Assembly (NCBI GenBank): GCA_014946745.1
Contig: JADCRD010000001.1
Span: forward strand, 1,548,427-1,612,426
DNA from: Lysobacterales bacterium
GTDB lineage: Bacteria > Pseudomonadota > Gammaproteobacteria > Xanthomonadales > Xanthomonadaceae
Direction of reading: 5' to 3'
DNA length: 64,000 nucleotides
Shown: in pieces, positions 33,195-42,746 of the stretch
Layout of the letters: each line of letters starts with the position of its first letter
Numbering within the stretch: the stretch's first letter is position 1
Position numbers and translations under genes: made by a program
The notes under the pieces: generated by a model
What the model saw: only the letters and a program-made list of their open reading frames with translations
Told to the model about the DNA's origin: nothing
Databases searched by the model: none

Positions 33195-35303
33195 ATGATT
33201 CGACCCCTGGCGATCGCAGTCCTTCCGTGCATGGCGATCGCGCTTCCGGCGGCCACGATCTCCGCCTCGCCCTCCGATTGCGCGGGCGCCGGGTTCGCTG
33301 CCGCCGCGCCCGCGCGCTGCGAGGATTTCGCCGGTTTGGATTCCGCCGCGCTGCTGGCGCGGGTCGATGCGCTGCGCGGCGACGACGATCTGTCTGGCGC
33401 CGAGCGCGCGCTGGCCTGCGCCGCACCGCGCGTACTGGCGCTGGACGATTTGCGCGCGCGCTACGAACTGGTGCGCCGCGCCGGCATTCTCGATTACGGC
33501 CGCGACCGGCCCAACGAGGCGCTGGCCGCGTTCGAATGCGCACTGCATCTGGCCGATGCCCTGGGCGACCGTGACGCGGCCGCGAGGCAGTTGAAGAACA
33601 TCGGCAGCAGCCTGCGTCGGATCGGCGATTACGCCGGTGCCATGCGCGCGCTCTCGCGCAGTCTGCGGATGCAGCGCGAGCACGCCGACACCGCGGTCGG
33701 ACCGGTGCTCAACAACATCGCGGACGTCTACCGCGACATGGAGCAGGACGAGGACGCCGAGCGCTACTACCGCGACGCCCTGCGCGCGTTCCGCGCTTCC
33801 GGCAATACCGTCCAGGCCGCGCACGTCTACGACAGCCTCAGCGAGATCGCGTTCGAGCGCGGCGATGCGGCCACCGCGATCGCCCTGCTCGACGACGCCC
33901 TGCGCGCGCTGCGCGAGCAAGGCGAGGACCACGACACAGGGCCTCACAGCGGCACGCGCCGCTATCGGCTGATGCTGCTCGCCGGCCGCGCGCGCGCGGC
34001 GATCGCCGGAGATGATCTCGCGCAGGCGCGAGCGAGCGTGGAGGAAGGCCTCGCCCTGGCGGCGTCGCATGCGCTACCGGTGCCGGTCGAACTGCAGCTG
34101 GAGGCGGCGCGGGTCGAGCGCCTCTCCGGCCATCGCGAAGCGGCACTCACGCGTCTGCGCAGCGTGCTGGCGGACGGACCGGAAGCGCCGGGCAGCCGCG
34201 CGGCGCTGCTGCGCGAAACCGCGGAAACCCTTGAAGCCCTGGGTCGTGGCGCCGAAGCGCTGGCCGCGCTGCGCGAGGCGCATGCGCGCGAGGTCGAGGA
34301 TCTGCGCGCTCAGCGCGATCGCGGGCTGGCGTGGTCGAACGCGCGCTTCAATCTCAACGAATCGCGCCAGCGGATCGCCGAGGTCGAAGCCGAAAACCGC
34401 CGGCGCACGCTGATGCTGTGGCTGACCGTGGTGTCGGCCATCGCCGCGCTGTCGCTTGTGAGTCTTTACTTCCTGCGTCACCGGCAGCGCGCGCGTATGG
34501 CCGAGGCCGCGCGGCGCGCGCGCTACGAAGAGGCGCTGGCGCACTATCGCCGCGAAGCCGACGCGCTCGCCGAAGACCGTCGCCTGCTGCAGGCGCTGCT
34601 CGACAGCCGCGGCGATGCGCTGGCACTGCTGGATGCGGAAGGCCAGCTGCTGGCGGTCAATCGCGCCGCCTGCGCGCTGCTGGGCGAAGACCGCGAGGCG
34701 CTGTCAGGGCGGCCGCTGTCGAAGCGCTTGCCCGCCGGCGAGGCAGACGCCTTCGCCCGCGCGTTGGAACAGATGGAGGATGCGCAGCGCCAGATCCTGC
34801 CGATGGCGCTGGGGCCGGACGGCGCCGTGATCGGCGTCGAACTGCGGCCCTGGGAACACGGCGACGGCCTGATCGTGATCGCGCTGTATCCGGACGCGCG
34901 CGAGGCGGGGGCCGCGACGACCGGGGCCGAACCGGTTGCGTCTGCACCGCAGTCGTCGCGCAGCGGCGACGACGAGACCGCGCGCTTCCGGCGCGATCTC
35001 GTCGAACTGATGCTGGCGGTGATCGAGGCCTGGGAAAGCAGCACCGGCCTGCACCGGATCGAGCTGGCCGAACGCAGCCGCATCTGGTCCGTGGGCATCG
35101 ACGACGGCCGCCTGCGAGCGCGTGCGATGGAGCGCTATCTCAGCCTGTCGAAACTGCCGCGCAACCCGCGCTGGCGCGATGTGCTGCGTTCGGCGTACTT
35201 CGTGCTCGGTCACTGTGAGAGGCTGGCCCCCGAGGCGCGCGAGGCGCTGCAGCGGCGGGTCGACGGCATCCTGGCGATGACCCGCCGGGATGCGCTGGCC
35301 TGA
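33195..35303 (+). CDS. membrane sensor with TPR repeats, PAS domain and uncharacterised C-terminal domain
   Basis: 702 residues. A signal peptide (MIRPLAIAVLPCMAIALPAA) is followed by about 300 residues of TPR-like helices in the periplasm (LALDDLRARYELVRRAGIL, LNNIADVYRDMEQDEDAERYY in outline). A coiled segment leads to one membrane helix (about 405-427, LWLTVVSAIAALSLVSLYFL), then a cytoplasmic coiled coil, a PAS domain (about 470-570, LLDSRGDALALLDAEGQLLA) and a C-terminal domain (about 600-690) with ELAERSRIWSV, DDGRLRARAMERYLSL and NPRWRDVLRSAYFVLGHC. There is no kinase, GGDEF or known DNA-binding domain. The C-terminal block may be the output part. It is probably co-transcribed with the beta-helix protein. 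Confidence 0.82.
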   Translation: MIRPLAIAVLPCMAIALPAATISASPSDCAGAGFAAAAPARCEDFAGLDSAALLARVDALRGDDDLSGAERALACAAPRVLALDDLRARYELVRRAGILDYGRDRPNEALAAFECALHLADALGDRDAAARQLKNIGSSLRRIGDYAGAMRALSRSLRMQREHADTAVGPVLNNIADVYRDMEQDEDAERYYRDALRAFRASGNTVQAAHVYDSLSEIAFERGDAATAIALLDDALRALREQGEDHDTGPHSGTRRYRLMLLAGRARAAIAGDDLAQARASVEEGLALAASHALPVPVELQLEAARVERLSGHREAALTRLRSVLADGPEAPGSRAALLRETAETLEALGRGAEALAALREAHAREVEDLRAQRDRGLAWSNARFNLNESRQRIAEVEAENRRRTLMLWLTVVSAIAALSLVSLYFLRHRQRARMAEAARRARYEEALAHYRREADALAEDRRLLQALLDSRGDALALLDAEGQLLAVNRAACALLGEDREALSGRPLSKRLPAGEADAFARALEQMEDAQRQILPMALGPDGAVIGVELRPWEHGDGLIVIALYPDAREAGAATTGAEPVASAPQSSRSGDDETARFRRDLVELMLAVIEAWESSTGLHRIELAERSRIWSVGIDDGRLRARAMERYLSLSKLPRNPRWRDVLRSAYFVLGHCERLAPEAREALQRRVDGILAMTRRDALA

Positions 35304-35346
35304 GGCTTCGACCGGATCGCCATCAGGCCGGCGACCGGCTCCGACT

Positions 35347-35799
35347 TCACGGCCCCAGCAGCGGGCTGCCCGGCACGGCGCAGATCACGCAGGCCCCTTC
35401 GAGCCCATGGCTGTAGTCGTACAGCGAATGGTGCGCGCTGTCGTTGTAGCTGGCGGGTCCGGTGATGTGGATCATCGCGTTCGGATGCCCGCTGAGCGAG
35501 GAACAGTGAGTGCGCGCGATGTAGGTCGCCATGTTCCAGCGGTCGACGATGCCGCAGCGGCCGTCCGACAGCCGCGGTGCCAGGCCTTCGGCAATGAGGC
35601 CTTCCGAGCCCAGGAGTTCCGCGGTCTCGTCCGCGATGGACTGCAGCTGGGTGGGGGCATAGCTGAAGGTCGAAACGATCACCGGCGTCTCGTTGGGCCC
35701 GGTGCACCAGTTGGCCGGCATGGTGTCGTGGGGACGCCCGATCGTGGGCAGGAACACGCCGGCGAGCAGCGCGGCCAGCAGGAGGGAAGTCGAGCGCAT
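35347..35799 (-). CDS. small exported protein, function unknown
   Basis: 150 residues starting MRSTSLLLAALLAGVFLPTIG, a signal peptide; an in-frame start 35 codons upstream would bury it. The mature part has five cysteines (ANWCTGPNE, DGRCGIV, RTHCSSLSG, GACVICAVPG), suggesting disulfides in the periplasm or outside, and histidines in NDSAHHSLYDYSHG. I recognise no family. It converges with the TPR-PAS gene, 43 bases between stops, and is divergent from the protease gene. Confidence 0.65.
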   Translation of the reverse strand: MRSTSLLLAALLAGVFLPTIGRPHDTMPANWCTGPNETPVIVSTFSYAPTQLQSIADETAELLGSEGLIAEGLAPRLSDGRCGIVDRWNMATYIARTHCSSLSGHPNAMIHITGPASYNDSAHHSLYDYSHGLEGACVICAVPGSPLLGP

Positions 35800-36105
35800 A
35801 GGCAGGTCGGATCTGGCTGGGACGAGCGGCCAGATTAGGGGTCGCCCCTGTTCCGGTCCATCGAAGCCGCGGGTACAAGCCGGGGAACATTCTCCGCAAG
35901 CCATTGATTTTCAATGTCGATCGGTGGGAGCGCAGCCGCGGTTGCGCTGGCCCGGCTTCTCCCTGCCGCGGCCCGGTTCGACACTCCTGGTCGATGGTCT
36001 TTCGTCGATAGGGTGTCGTCCGCCGCCCGGCCCTCGGCCCGGCGGTCACGACTGCGGCGGTTCCACCCCGTCCGCCGCGCCCGCCGTCATCGAACGAGGC
36101 TCCTC
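35800..36105. other. divergent gap before the S8 protease gene
   Basis: 306 bp holding the promoters of the divergent small exported protein and protease genes. I see no distinct operator or repeat. Frames open into the protease from 35914 lack signal-peptide character before 36106. Confidence 0.4.
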
Positions 36106-38160
36106 ATGCGCCCCAAACACTGCCCTGCATCGCCCCTGTCCCTCTCGCTCTGTCTCGCGCTGTCCGCCCTGGCCGCTGCGGCATCCGCCGGCGAACTCCG
36201 CACCGTTGGCACACCCGTGCCCGGGAGTTACATCGTCGCCCTCAAGCCCAGCGCCGCACGCGTCGGCGAACAATCCGGTTCGCTGCCAACGACCGCCGCG
36301 GTGGCGCGCGAACTGGCGAGCCTGCATCGCGCCACTCTGCTGCACAGCTACGACCGCGCCCTGCGCGGCTTCTCCGTGCGCGCCGACGAGGCCGCGCTCG
36401 CCCGCCTGCTTGCCGACCCGCGCGTGGCCTGGGTGCAGCAGGACAGCGTGGTGGAGGCCAGCACGCCGCCCCCGGGCGTGGCCGCCAGCTGGGGTCAGGA
36501 CCGCATCGACCAGCGCGCGCTGCCGCTGGACAACCTGTACGGCCCGCCGTCCTATGGCGCCGGCGTGCATGCCTACGTGATCGACAGCGGCGTCCGCGGC
36601 AGCCACATCGAATTCGCCGGTCGCATGGGCCAGGGTCACGCGGTGATCGTGGACGGCTACGGTACCGGCGATTGCATCGGCCACGGCACCCACGTCGCGG
36701 GCACGCTCGCCGGCAGCGCCGTCGGCGTCGCGCCGCAGGCGACCGTGCATCCGGTGCGGGTGTTCGGATGCACGCCGTACACCGCCACATCGACCATCAT
36801 CGCCGGCATCGACTGGGTGATCGCGAATCGCGAACTGCCGGCGGTCGCCAATCTTAGTCTCGGCGGTCTGGCCAACGGTGCGATGGACACGGCGATCGCC
36901 AATCTCGTCGCTTCGGGCGTGACCACGGTGGTGGCTGCCGGCAACAGCAATGCCGATGCCTGCCTGTACTCGCCGGCCCGCGCGCCGCAGGCGATCACCG
37001 TGGCCTCAAGCACCCCGGACGACGTGCGCTCCTGGTTTTCCAACCACGGCAGCTGCGTCGACCTGTACGCGCCGGGCAGCGGGATCACCTCCGCCTGGCA
37101 TACCGGCGACACCGAGTACATGCCGCTCAACGGTACATCGATGGCCGCCCCGCACGTCGCCGGCGTCGCTGCGCTGAAGCTCGAGCGCCGCCCGAATGCC
37201 ACGCCCGCCGAAGTCTCCGAGATGATCCGCGAGTCGGCGACGCCTGCGATCAACGACGCCGGTTTCACCAACCTGCCGCAGCCGCTGCTGTACGCCAACG
37301 GCGACGATCAGGTGCAACTGGTGCACCAGCAGAGCGACGCCAGCGGCAAGATCACCATCGGCCTGTTCCAGCGCCAGGTCGAGATCGCGCGCGGCCAGCA
37401 TCTGGAGGTGGCGATCGAAGTGCCCGACGGCTGGGTCGTGATCGGCGGCGGGGCCGAAGGCGAACTCCTGCCGACCGGCCATCTGCTGACCGCGTCCTAT
37501 CCGGAAGCCGGTTACGGTGCCTGGCGCATTTCGACCTCCGAACATCTGTCGCCGCACCCGGCGCAGATCCGCGGCTGGGCGATCGCGATGAAGATCGAAG
37601 GCTGGTCGCGCAGTTCGCTGATGCGGCAGTTGACCGTGGTGCCGGCCACCAGCGATACCGCATCGCAGCCCGACGCGGTTGCCTATCTCCCGGTGGGTTA
37701 CACCCTGCTCGGCGGCGGTTTCCGGATCCAGACCGAAGGCGTCGGAAGCTTCGCTACGCTGTCCGCACCGGTGCCCAATCCGCTGTCGGCAAACATCCGC
37801 AGCCTGCCGGGCTGGCAAGCGCGGGCGAAGGATCATCTGCAGTCGTCGCCGGCGACCGTGACCGCCTACGCCATCGGCATCCGCAGCACCATCAACGGCG
37901 TCGGCAATGTACACAGCACGATCGATCAGGCGACCGCGCCGGCAACCGCTCATCCACAGGCCGCGGTGGATGTGCCGACCGGCTACGCCCGCAGCGGCTG
38001 CGGCGCGTTTGTGGATTGGAGCGGCGCCGGCAGCCTGCTGTGGCGGATCCAGCCGACGTTCGGCGAGCAGGGTGCCGGCTGCACGCTTTCGGCGAAGGAT
38101 CATCTGACGCCGAGTCCGGCCGGCCTGCTCGGCTACGCCATCGGCGTGCGCGTGTTCTGA
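36106..38160 (+). CDS. secreted S8 (subtilisin/proteinase K-like) protease with threefold repeated C-terminal region
   Basis: 684 residues from MRPKHCPASPLSLSLCLALS, a signal peptide. An I9 propeptide inhibitor follows (about 39-118, GSYIVALKPSAARVG). The catalytic domain has Asp160 (YVIDSGVRGSHIEF), His193 (GHGTHVAGT), oxyanion Asn280 (VVAAGNSNADACL) and Ser345 (NGTSMAAPHVAGVAAL), so the triad is intact; the sequence is proteinase K-like. After about 400 come three repeats (about 438-498, 527-593, 622-684), each opening with VPxGY or VPDGW and a glycine-rich strand and closing DHL-x-SPA...YAIGIR or similar. Repeat function is unknown; a binding or stabilising role is possible. It lies just before the tRNA-Arg end of the block. 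Confidence 0.93.
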   Translation: MRPKHCPASPLSLSLCLALSALAAAASAGELRTVGTPVPGSYIVALKPSAARVGEQSGSLPTTAAVARELASLHRATLLHSYDRALRGFSVRADEAALARLLADPRVAWVQQDSVVEASTPPPGVAASWGQDRIDQRALPLDNLYGPPSYGAGVHAYVIDSGVRGSHIEFAGRMGQGHAVIVDGYGTGDCIGHGTHVAGTLAGSAVGVAPQATVHPVRVFGCTPYTATSTIIAGIDWVIANRELPAVANLSLGGLANGAMDTAIANLVASGVTTVVAAGNSNADACLYSPARAPQAITVASSTPDDVRSWFSNHGSCVDLYAPGSGITSAWHTGDTEYMPLNGTSMAAPHVAGVAALKLERRPNATPAEVSEMIRESATPAINDAGFTNLPQPLLYANGDDQVQLVHQQSDASGKITIGLFQRQVEIARGQHLEVAIEVPDGWVVIGGGAEGELLPTGHLLTASYPEAGYGAWRISTSEHLSPHPAQIRGWAIAMKIEGWSRSSLMRQLTVVPATSDTASQPDAVAYLPVGYTLLGGGFRIQTEGVGSFATLSAPVPNPLSANIRSLPGWQARAKDHLQSSPATVTAYAIGIRSTINGVGNVHSTIDQATAPATAHPQAAVDVPTGYARSGCGAFVDWSGAGSLLWRIQPTFGEQGAGCTLSAKDHLTPSPAGLLGYAIGVRVF

Positions 38161-38551
38161 TCGCGCACGGCGACCGCGATCCGTCGCGATGACGGGTCGC
38201 GGCGGACGCTCCAGGGTCAAGGGCGCTGCTCGACCCGAAGGCCTCGACTCTCGAAGGGTTTCGCGACGCTCGTCAGGAGAATTCCCCGATGCGTCTCAAT
38301 GCGCGCGTGTGCACAGCGCGAGCGCGGCTCGCGCGCCACTTCGCTTGCGCGGCCACATGGGCAGGGACTCTGCGCTGACGCCGATGCACGCCCCGCGCGC
38401 GCGGCCTGCGCGACCGTCCGACCGCGATGCAGCACAACCGGTTGAGCTCAGCGAAAGGCCACCGCACGCGGTGGCCTTCTCGCTTTTTCGAGTTCCCAGA
38501 CCGTGCACCGCGCAGGCAAGCGCCTTAGCATTGCCTCGCCTCCACGACCGA
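38161..38551. other. gap between protease gene and tRNA-Arg
   Basis: 391 bp with no supported gene. The hairpin at 38455-38478 is the only recognisable element. Confidence 0.5.
38455..38478 (-). terminator. terminator hairpin beside tRNA-Arg
   Basis: Arms AAGGCCACCGC (38455-38465) and GCGGTGGCCTT (38468-38478). It lies downstream of the minus-strand tRNA-Arg; a TTTTT tract on the plus side would also serve plus-strand transcripts. Nearly the same hairpin follows tRNA-Ala at 30309. Confidence 0.65.
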
Positions 38552-38628
38552 TGGCGCCCCCGGCGCGATTTGAACGCACGACCTTCCCCTTAGGAGGGGG
38601 ACGCTCTATCCAGCTGAGCTACGGGGGC
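38552..38628 (-). tRNA. tRNA-Arg (anticodon CCT)
   Basis: 77 bases with encoded CCA. It begins GCCCCCGTAGCTCAGCTGG; the anticodon arm TCCCC-CTCCTAA-GGGGA gives CCT, reading AGG. tRNA-Arg(CCT) is a frequent island integration site in proteobacteria, but no integrase is visible beside it. Confidence 0.95.
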
Positions 38629-38770
38629 TGCGGGCGCGGATTCTGCCACGCCTCGGGCTTTGGCGGTGAGCGGCGCAACGGCCGTCAGCAGGGCCTGTAG
38701 TAAACTGCGAAGTCAGTCGCGCCCGCTCGGGTCGCAGACGCCCCCTTCGCTTCCTTCGCAGGTACTTCGC

Positions 38771-40306
38771 ATGAGCTCCCCGCTGCTGCAGGCCCTCGGC
38801 CTGTCCGCCGTCAATTCCGGCACCTACCTCGGTCAAGGCGAATGGTCGACCACCACCGATGCGGGTGTGCTGCAGTCGATCAACCCGACCACCAACGCAC
38901 TGATTGCCGAAGTGCACGCCAGCAGCGAAGCCGACTACGCCACCGTGATCGCGCGCGCCCAGGCCGCCTTCAAGGTCTGGCGCACCACCCCTGCCCCGCG
39001 CCGCGGCGAAGCCGTGCGTCTGTGCGGCGAAGCACTGCGCAGGCACAAGGATGCTCTGGGCTCCCTGGTCGCACTGGAGATGGGCAAGAGCAAGCCCGAG
39101 GGCGACGGCGAGGTCCAGGAGATGATCGACATCGCCGACTTCGCCGTGGGCCAGAGCCGCATGCTCTATGGCTACACCATGCACTCCGAGCGGCCAGGCC
39201 ACCGCATGTACGAGCAATACCACCCGCTCGGCTTGGTCGGCATCATCAGCGCCTTCAACTTTCCGGTCGCGGTGTGGGCGTGGAACTCCTTCCTTGCGGC
39301 GATCTGCGGCGACATCTGCATCTGGAAGCCGTCCAACAAGACGCCGCTGACTGCGATCGCCTCGATGAAGATCTGCAATGAGGCCCTGCGCTCCGGCGGC
39401 TTTCCGGACATCTTCTTCCTGATCAATGACGCCGGCATCGAGCTGGCTCAGCGCTTTGTGGACGACCGCCGCATTCCGCTGATCAGCTTCACCGGCTCCA
39501 CTGAAGTGGGCCGCACCGTGGCCGAGCGCGTTGCGCGGCGCATGGGCCGCAGCCTGCTGGAGCTTGGCGGCAACAACGCGATCATCCTCGACGAGTCCGC
39601 CGATCTGAAGCTGGCGATTCCCGGCATCGTCTTCGGTGCGGTCGGTACCGCCGGCCAGCGCTGCACCACGACCCGCCGCCTGCTGGTGCACGAATCGATC
39701 TACGACACCGTGCTGGCCACGCTGGTCAAGGCCTACAAGCAGGTCGAGGGCAAGATAGGGGACCCCACCGACCCGGCCAACCTGGTGGGCCCGCTCAACA
39801 GCCGCGGCGCCGTTCAGCAGTTCCTGTCTGCGATCGAGAAAGCCAAGGCCAGCGGCGGCACGGTGGAAGCTGGCGGTGCGGCCATTGATCGCCCCGGCAA
39901 TTTCGTCCTGCCGACGATCATCACCGGCCTGAAGAACAGCGATGAAGTGGTTCAGCACGAGACCTTTGCGCCGATCCTCTATGTCATGAAGTTCAAGACG
40001 CTGGAGGAAGCCATCGAGATGCAGAACGGCGTGCCGCAGGGCCTGTCGTCCTCGATCTTCACGCAGAATCTCAAGGCGGCCGAGCAATTCCTGTCGGCGG
40101 CCGGATCGGACTGCGGCATCGCCAACGTCAACATCGGCACCTCAGGCGCTGAGATCGGCGGCGCCTTTGGCGGCGAGAAGGACACCGGCGGCGGCCGCGA
40201 GTCGGGCTCGGACGCTTGGAAGGTCTACATGCGCCGGCAGACCAACACGATCAACTACTCCGATGCCCTACCTCTGGCACAGGGCATCCGTTTCGACATC
40301 GATTGA
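38771..40306 (+). CDS. aldehyde dehydrogenase, ALDH7 (aminoadipate-semialdehyde dehydrogenase) type
   Basis: NAD-dependent aldehyde oxidation in the cytoplasm; 511 residues from [20 protein letters not shown]. The catalytic Cys is in [15 protein letters not shown], the general-base Glu in [15 protein letters not shown], and the Rossmann part has [17 protein letters not shown]. The GNNAI and [12 protein letters not shown] forms and [12 protein letters not shown] are typical of the ALDH7 family, whose members oxidise alpha-aminoadipate semialdehyde in lysine catabolism or betaine aldehyde. No other lysine-catabolic gene is near, so the substrate is uncertain. It is alone on its strand. Confidence 0.9.
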   Translation: MSSPLLQALGLSAVNSGTYLGQGEWSTTTDAGVLQSINPTTNALIAEVHASSEADYATVIARAQAAFKVWRTTPAPRRGEAVRLCGEALRRHKDALGSLVALEMGKSKPEGDGEVQEMIDIADFAVGQSRMLYGYTMHSERPGHRMYEQYHPLGLVGIISAFNFPVAVWAWNSFLAAICGDICIWKPSNKTPLTAIASMKICNEALRSGGFPDIFFLINDAGIELAQRFVDDRRIPLISFTGSTEVGRTVAERVARRMGRSLLELGGNNAIILDESADLKLAIPGIVFGAVGTAGQRCTTTRRLLVHESIYDTVLATLVKAYKQVEGKIGDPTDPANLVGPLNSRGAVQQFLSAIEKAKASGGTVEAGGAAIDRPGNFVLPTIITGLKNSDEVVQHETFAPILYVMKFKTLEEAIEMQNGVPQGLSSSIFTQNLKAAEQFLSAAGSDCGIANVNIGTSGAEIGGAFGGEKDTGGGRESGSDAWKVYMRRQTNTINYSDALPLAQGIRFDID

Positions 40307-40644
40307 GCTACGGCGCAGGAGCGGGACGCTTGCCGTCCCGCCCCGATGCCGCGCGAGGCGCTCGTGGGGGAGCGAGCGCGTGTGAGGGGGCGCGGCTTCT
40401 TTTCTCGCTAGCAGGCTATTGAAAAACAGCCTGCTGGCCCGGCCAGGGATGGCCGGGACGACGAAGCAAGCGCGTAAGCGATTGATGTGTCGTGAGGCGG
40501 TACGGATCTGCGCCGGACCGCCGACTTGAAAAACTCCCCGGAAGGGAGTTTTTCAACACGCTGCTAGCGGCTCCATGTCTCGACCGACGGGACGGACGGC
40601 CGGTTGCGGCCTCCCTGCCCGGCTCCACGCTTGGAAACCTCTCC
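40307..40644. other. gap between the aldehyde dehydrogenase and pyrD, filled by MITE-like copy 2
   Basis: 338 bp with no supported gene; about half is the element at 40408-40567. An open frame running from the element into pyrD is spurious. Confidence 0.6.
40408..40567. mobile_element. MITE-like element, copy 2
   Basis: 160 bp with intact ends: CTAGCAGGCTATTGAAAAA on the left, and TTTTTCAACACGCTGCTAG on the right, the reverse complement of CTAGCAGCGTGTTGAAAAA. So 15 of 19 terminal positions match as inverted repeats. It contains CCCGGCC / GGCCGGG and AAAAACTCCC / GGGAGTTTTT hairpins. The body is nearly identical to 30824-30980. No coding capacity. Confidence 0.8.
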
Positions 40645-41691
40645 ATGTACACGTTTGCCCGCCCGCTGCTCATGATGATGGACGCCGAGCGCGCCCATGA
40701 CCTCGGGCTCGCGGGGCTTTCCTCGCTGTATCGGCTGGGCCTGAACCCCCTAGTGGCGCAGCGCTCCAAGCCGCTACCTGTGAAGCTCTGGGATCTCGAG
40801 TTCCCGAATCCGGTGGGTCTTGCGGCCGGACTGGACAAGAACGGCAGCCACATCGATGCGCTGGGTGCGCTCGGCTTTGGCTGTATCGAGATTGGTACCA
40901 CCACGCCGCGCCCACAGGAAGGCAACCCCAAGCCGCGCATGTTCCGTCTGCGCTCGCACGCAGCGGTCATCAACCGGATGGGCTTCAACAACGAGGGCGT
41001 CAACACGCTGTTGGCCAACGTTGAGCGCAGCCGCTACCGCGGCGTGCTCGGCATCAACATCGGCAAGAACAAAGACACGCCGAACGAGCGCGCCTTCGAG
41101 GATTACCTCTACTGCCTCGAACGGGTGTTCCCGGTGGCGAGCTATGTCACGGTCAACATCTCCTCGCCCAACACAGCCGGCCTGCGCGACCTTCAGGGGG
41201 CTGACGAGCTGCATCGCCTGCTGAGCCAGCTGCGCGAGGCACAGGAGCGCCTTGCCGCCAAGCATCGCCGGCGCACCCCGATCCTGATCAAGGTGGCGCC
41301 CGACTTGAGCGACGAGCAGATTGAGCGCATGGGGCTGATCCTCGCTGCGGCTCGGGTCGACGGCGTGATTGCCACCAACACCACCGTTGATCGCCTGCCG
41401 GTCGAGGGGCACCCGCTGGCGAAGGAGACTGGCGGCCTTTCGGGCCGTCCGCTTTACGGCCGCTCCACCTGGGTGCTCCGCCATCTGCGCTCGCACTTGC
41501 CGGCCTCGATTCCGCTGATCGGCGTGGGTGGCATCCACACCGGGGCCGACGCAGTCGGCAAGATCACGGCGGGTGCCAGCCTGGTGCAGCTCTACACGGG
41601 CTTCGTGTACCGCGGACCGATTCTGATCCGTCAGTGCGTGGAAGCCATCCGCCGTCGTCGCGAGCACCCCGTGCGCGGCCTGTCGCGATGA
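40645..41691 (+). CDS. pyrD: dihydroorotate dehydrogenase, class 2
   Basis: Membrane-associated FMN enzyme that oxidises dihydroorotate with quinone in pyrimidine synthesis; 348 residues from [21 protein letters not shown]. The amphipathic N-terminal helices mark class 2. FMN and substrate motifs: [48 protein letters not shown] (with the catalytic Ser in this class), ATNTTVDR and [17 protein letters not shown]. The upstream open frame comes from the repeat element. Its stop overlaps the murB start. Confidence 0.96.
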   Translation: MYTFARPLLMMMDAERAHDLGLAGLSSLYRLGLNPLVAQRSKPLPVKLWDLEFPNPVGLAAGLDKNGSHIDALGALGFGCIEIGTTTPRPQEGNPKPRMFRLRSHAAVINRMGFNNEGVNTLLANVERSRYRGVLGINIGKNKDTPNERAFEDYLYCLERVFPVASYVTVNISSPNTAGLRDLQGADELHRLLSQLREAQERLAAKHRRRTPILIKVAPDLSDEQIERMGLILAAARVDGVIATNTTVDRLPVEGHPLAKETGGLSGRPLYGRSTWVLRHLRSHLPASIPLIGVGGIHTGADAVGKITAGASLVQLYTGFVYRGPILIRQCVEAIRRRREHPVRGLSR

Positions 41692-42746
41692 GTGCAGCGG
41701 TGGCCTGGCGATGCGATGTCGATCTCGCCGCCCTCAACACCTTCCATGTGCAGGCACGGGCAAGGCGCTTCTGCCGGGTGGACAGCGTCGAAGCCTTGCA
41801 GGCGGCGGCAGCAGACTGCCGCGCCCGCAATGCACAGCCCTTTGTGCTCGGAGGCGGCAGCAACCTGCTGATCGTCGGTGATCTCGACATGCCGGTGATC
41901 CAACCGGCTCTGGCCGGACTGTCGGTCGCGTCGATGAATGACGGCTGCGTCGAGCTGCAGGCGGCGGCAGGCGAGCCCTGGGATGCGGTGGTGTCGTTCG
42001 CCTGCCGCGAGGAACTGTGGGGCGTTGAGAACCTCGCGCTGATTCCGGGGACGGCGGGAGCAGCTCCGGTGCAGAACATCGGCGCCTATGGCGTCGAGCT
42101 GGGCGACTGCCTGGCCTGGGTCGAGGCGCTGGACCTCGTCGATCTCAGCCTTCGGCAGCTGTCCAGAGACGAGCTCGCATTGGGCTATCGCGACAGCCGC
42201 TTCAAAGCCGAGCCTGGCCGTTGGATCATCACCCGCATCGCCCTTCACCTGCAGCGCAGCCCGCAGCCGAAGCTGGGTTACGCCGGCTTGCGCGAGGCGT
42301 TCGGAGACAGGAGTCCGACCCAGCCTGGCGAAGTGGCGGATGCGGTGCGCGCGATCCGTCGGCGCAAGCTGCCTGACCCGCATCAGATCGGCAACGCCGG
42401 AAGCTTCTTCAAGAATCCGGAAGTGACAGACGCGATGGCCACCAGGCTCGTGGCTGAGCACCCAGGCCTTCCCGCGTTCCCCGGCAGTCGGGCCGGCCTC
42501 TGCAAACTGTCCGCCGCCTGGCTGATTGAGCGCGCCGGCTGCAAGGGTCTGCGGCGTGGCGATGCAGGCGTCTCGGACCAGCATGCCCTCGTGCTGGTCA
42601 ACCACGGTGCGGCGAACGGCCGGGAACTGCTCGACCTTGCCTGGGAAGTGCGCGATCGCGTGCACGGGCGTTTCGGAGTTGAGCTCGAACCGGAGCCGAT
42701 CGTCCTCGGCGAGACCCGCCCGGCGCGAGAGCAGCCGCGCGCATGA
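41688..42746 (+). CDS. murB: UDP-N-acetylenolpyruvoylglucosamine reductase
   Basis: FAD enzyme making UDP-MurNAc for peptidoglycan; 352 residues starting [21 protein letters not shown], overlapping the pyrD stop by four bases (ATGA). FAD-binding segments [14 protein letters not shown] and [19 protein letters not shown]; catalytic Ser in [11 protein letters not shown] and a Glu in the C-terminal domain ([12 protein letters not shown]). The type I form, as in E. coli. Its own stop overlaps the next start by four bases. Confidence 0.96.
   Translation: MSAAVAWRCDVDLAALNTFHVQARARRFCRVDSVEALQAAAADCRARNAQPFVLGGGSNLLIVGDLDMPVIQPALAGLSVASMNDGCVELQAAAGEPWDAVVSFACREELWGVENLALIPGTAGAAPVQNIGAYGVELGDCLAWVEALDLVDLSLRQLSRDELALGYRDSRFKAEPGRWIITRIALHLQRSPQPKLGYAGLREAFGDRSPTQPGEVADAVRAIRRRKLPDPHQIGNAGSFFKNPEVTDAMATRLVAEHPGLPAFPGSRAGLCKLSAAWLIERAGCKGLRRGDAGVSDQHALVLVNHGAANGRELLDLAWEVRDRVHGRFGVELEPEPIVLGETRPAREQPRA

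Noticed and set aside
38552-38628. Integrated phage or conjugative element at tRNA-Arg(CCT)
   Set aside because: No integrase, relaxase, phage structural or replication genes occur in the flanks; the tRNA is intact and no 3'-end duplication was found.
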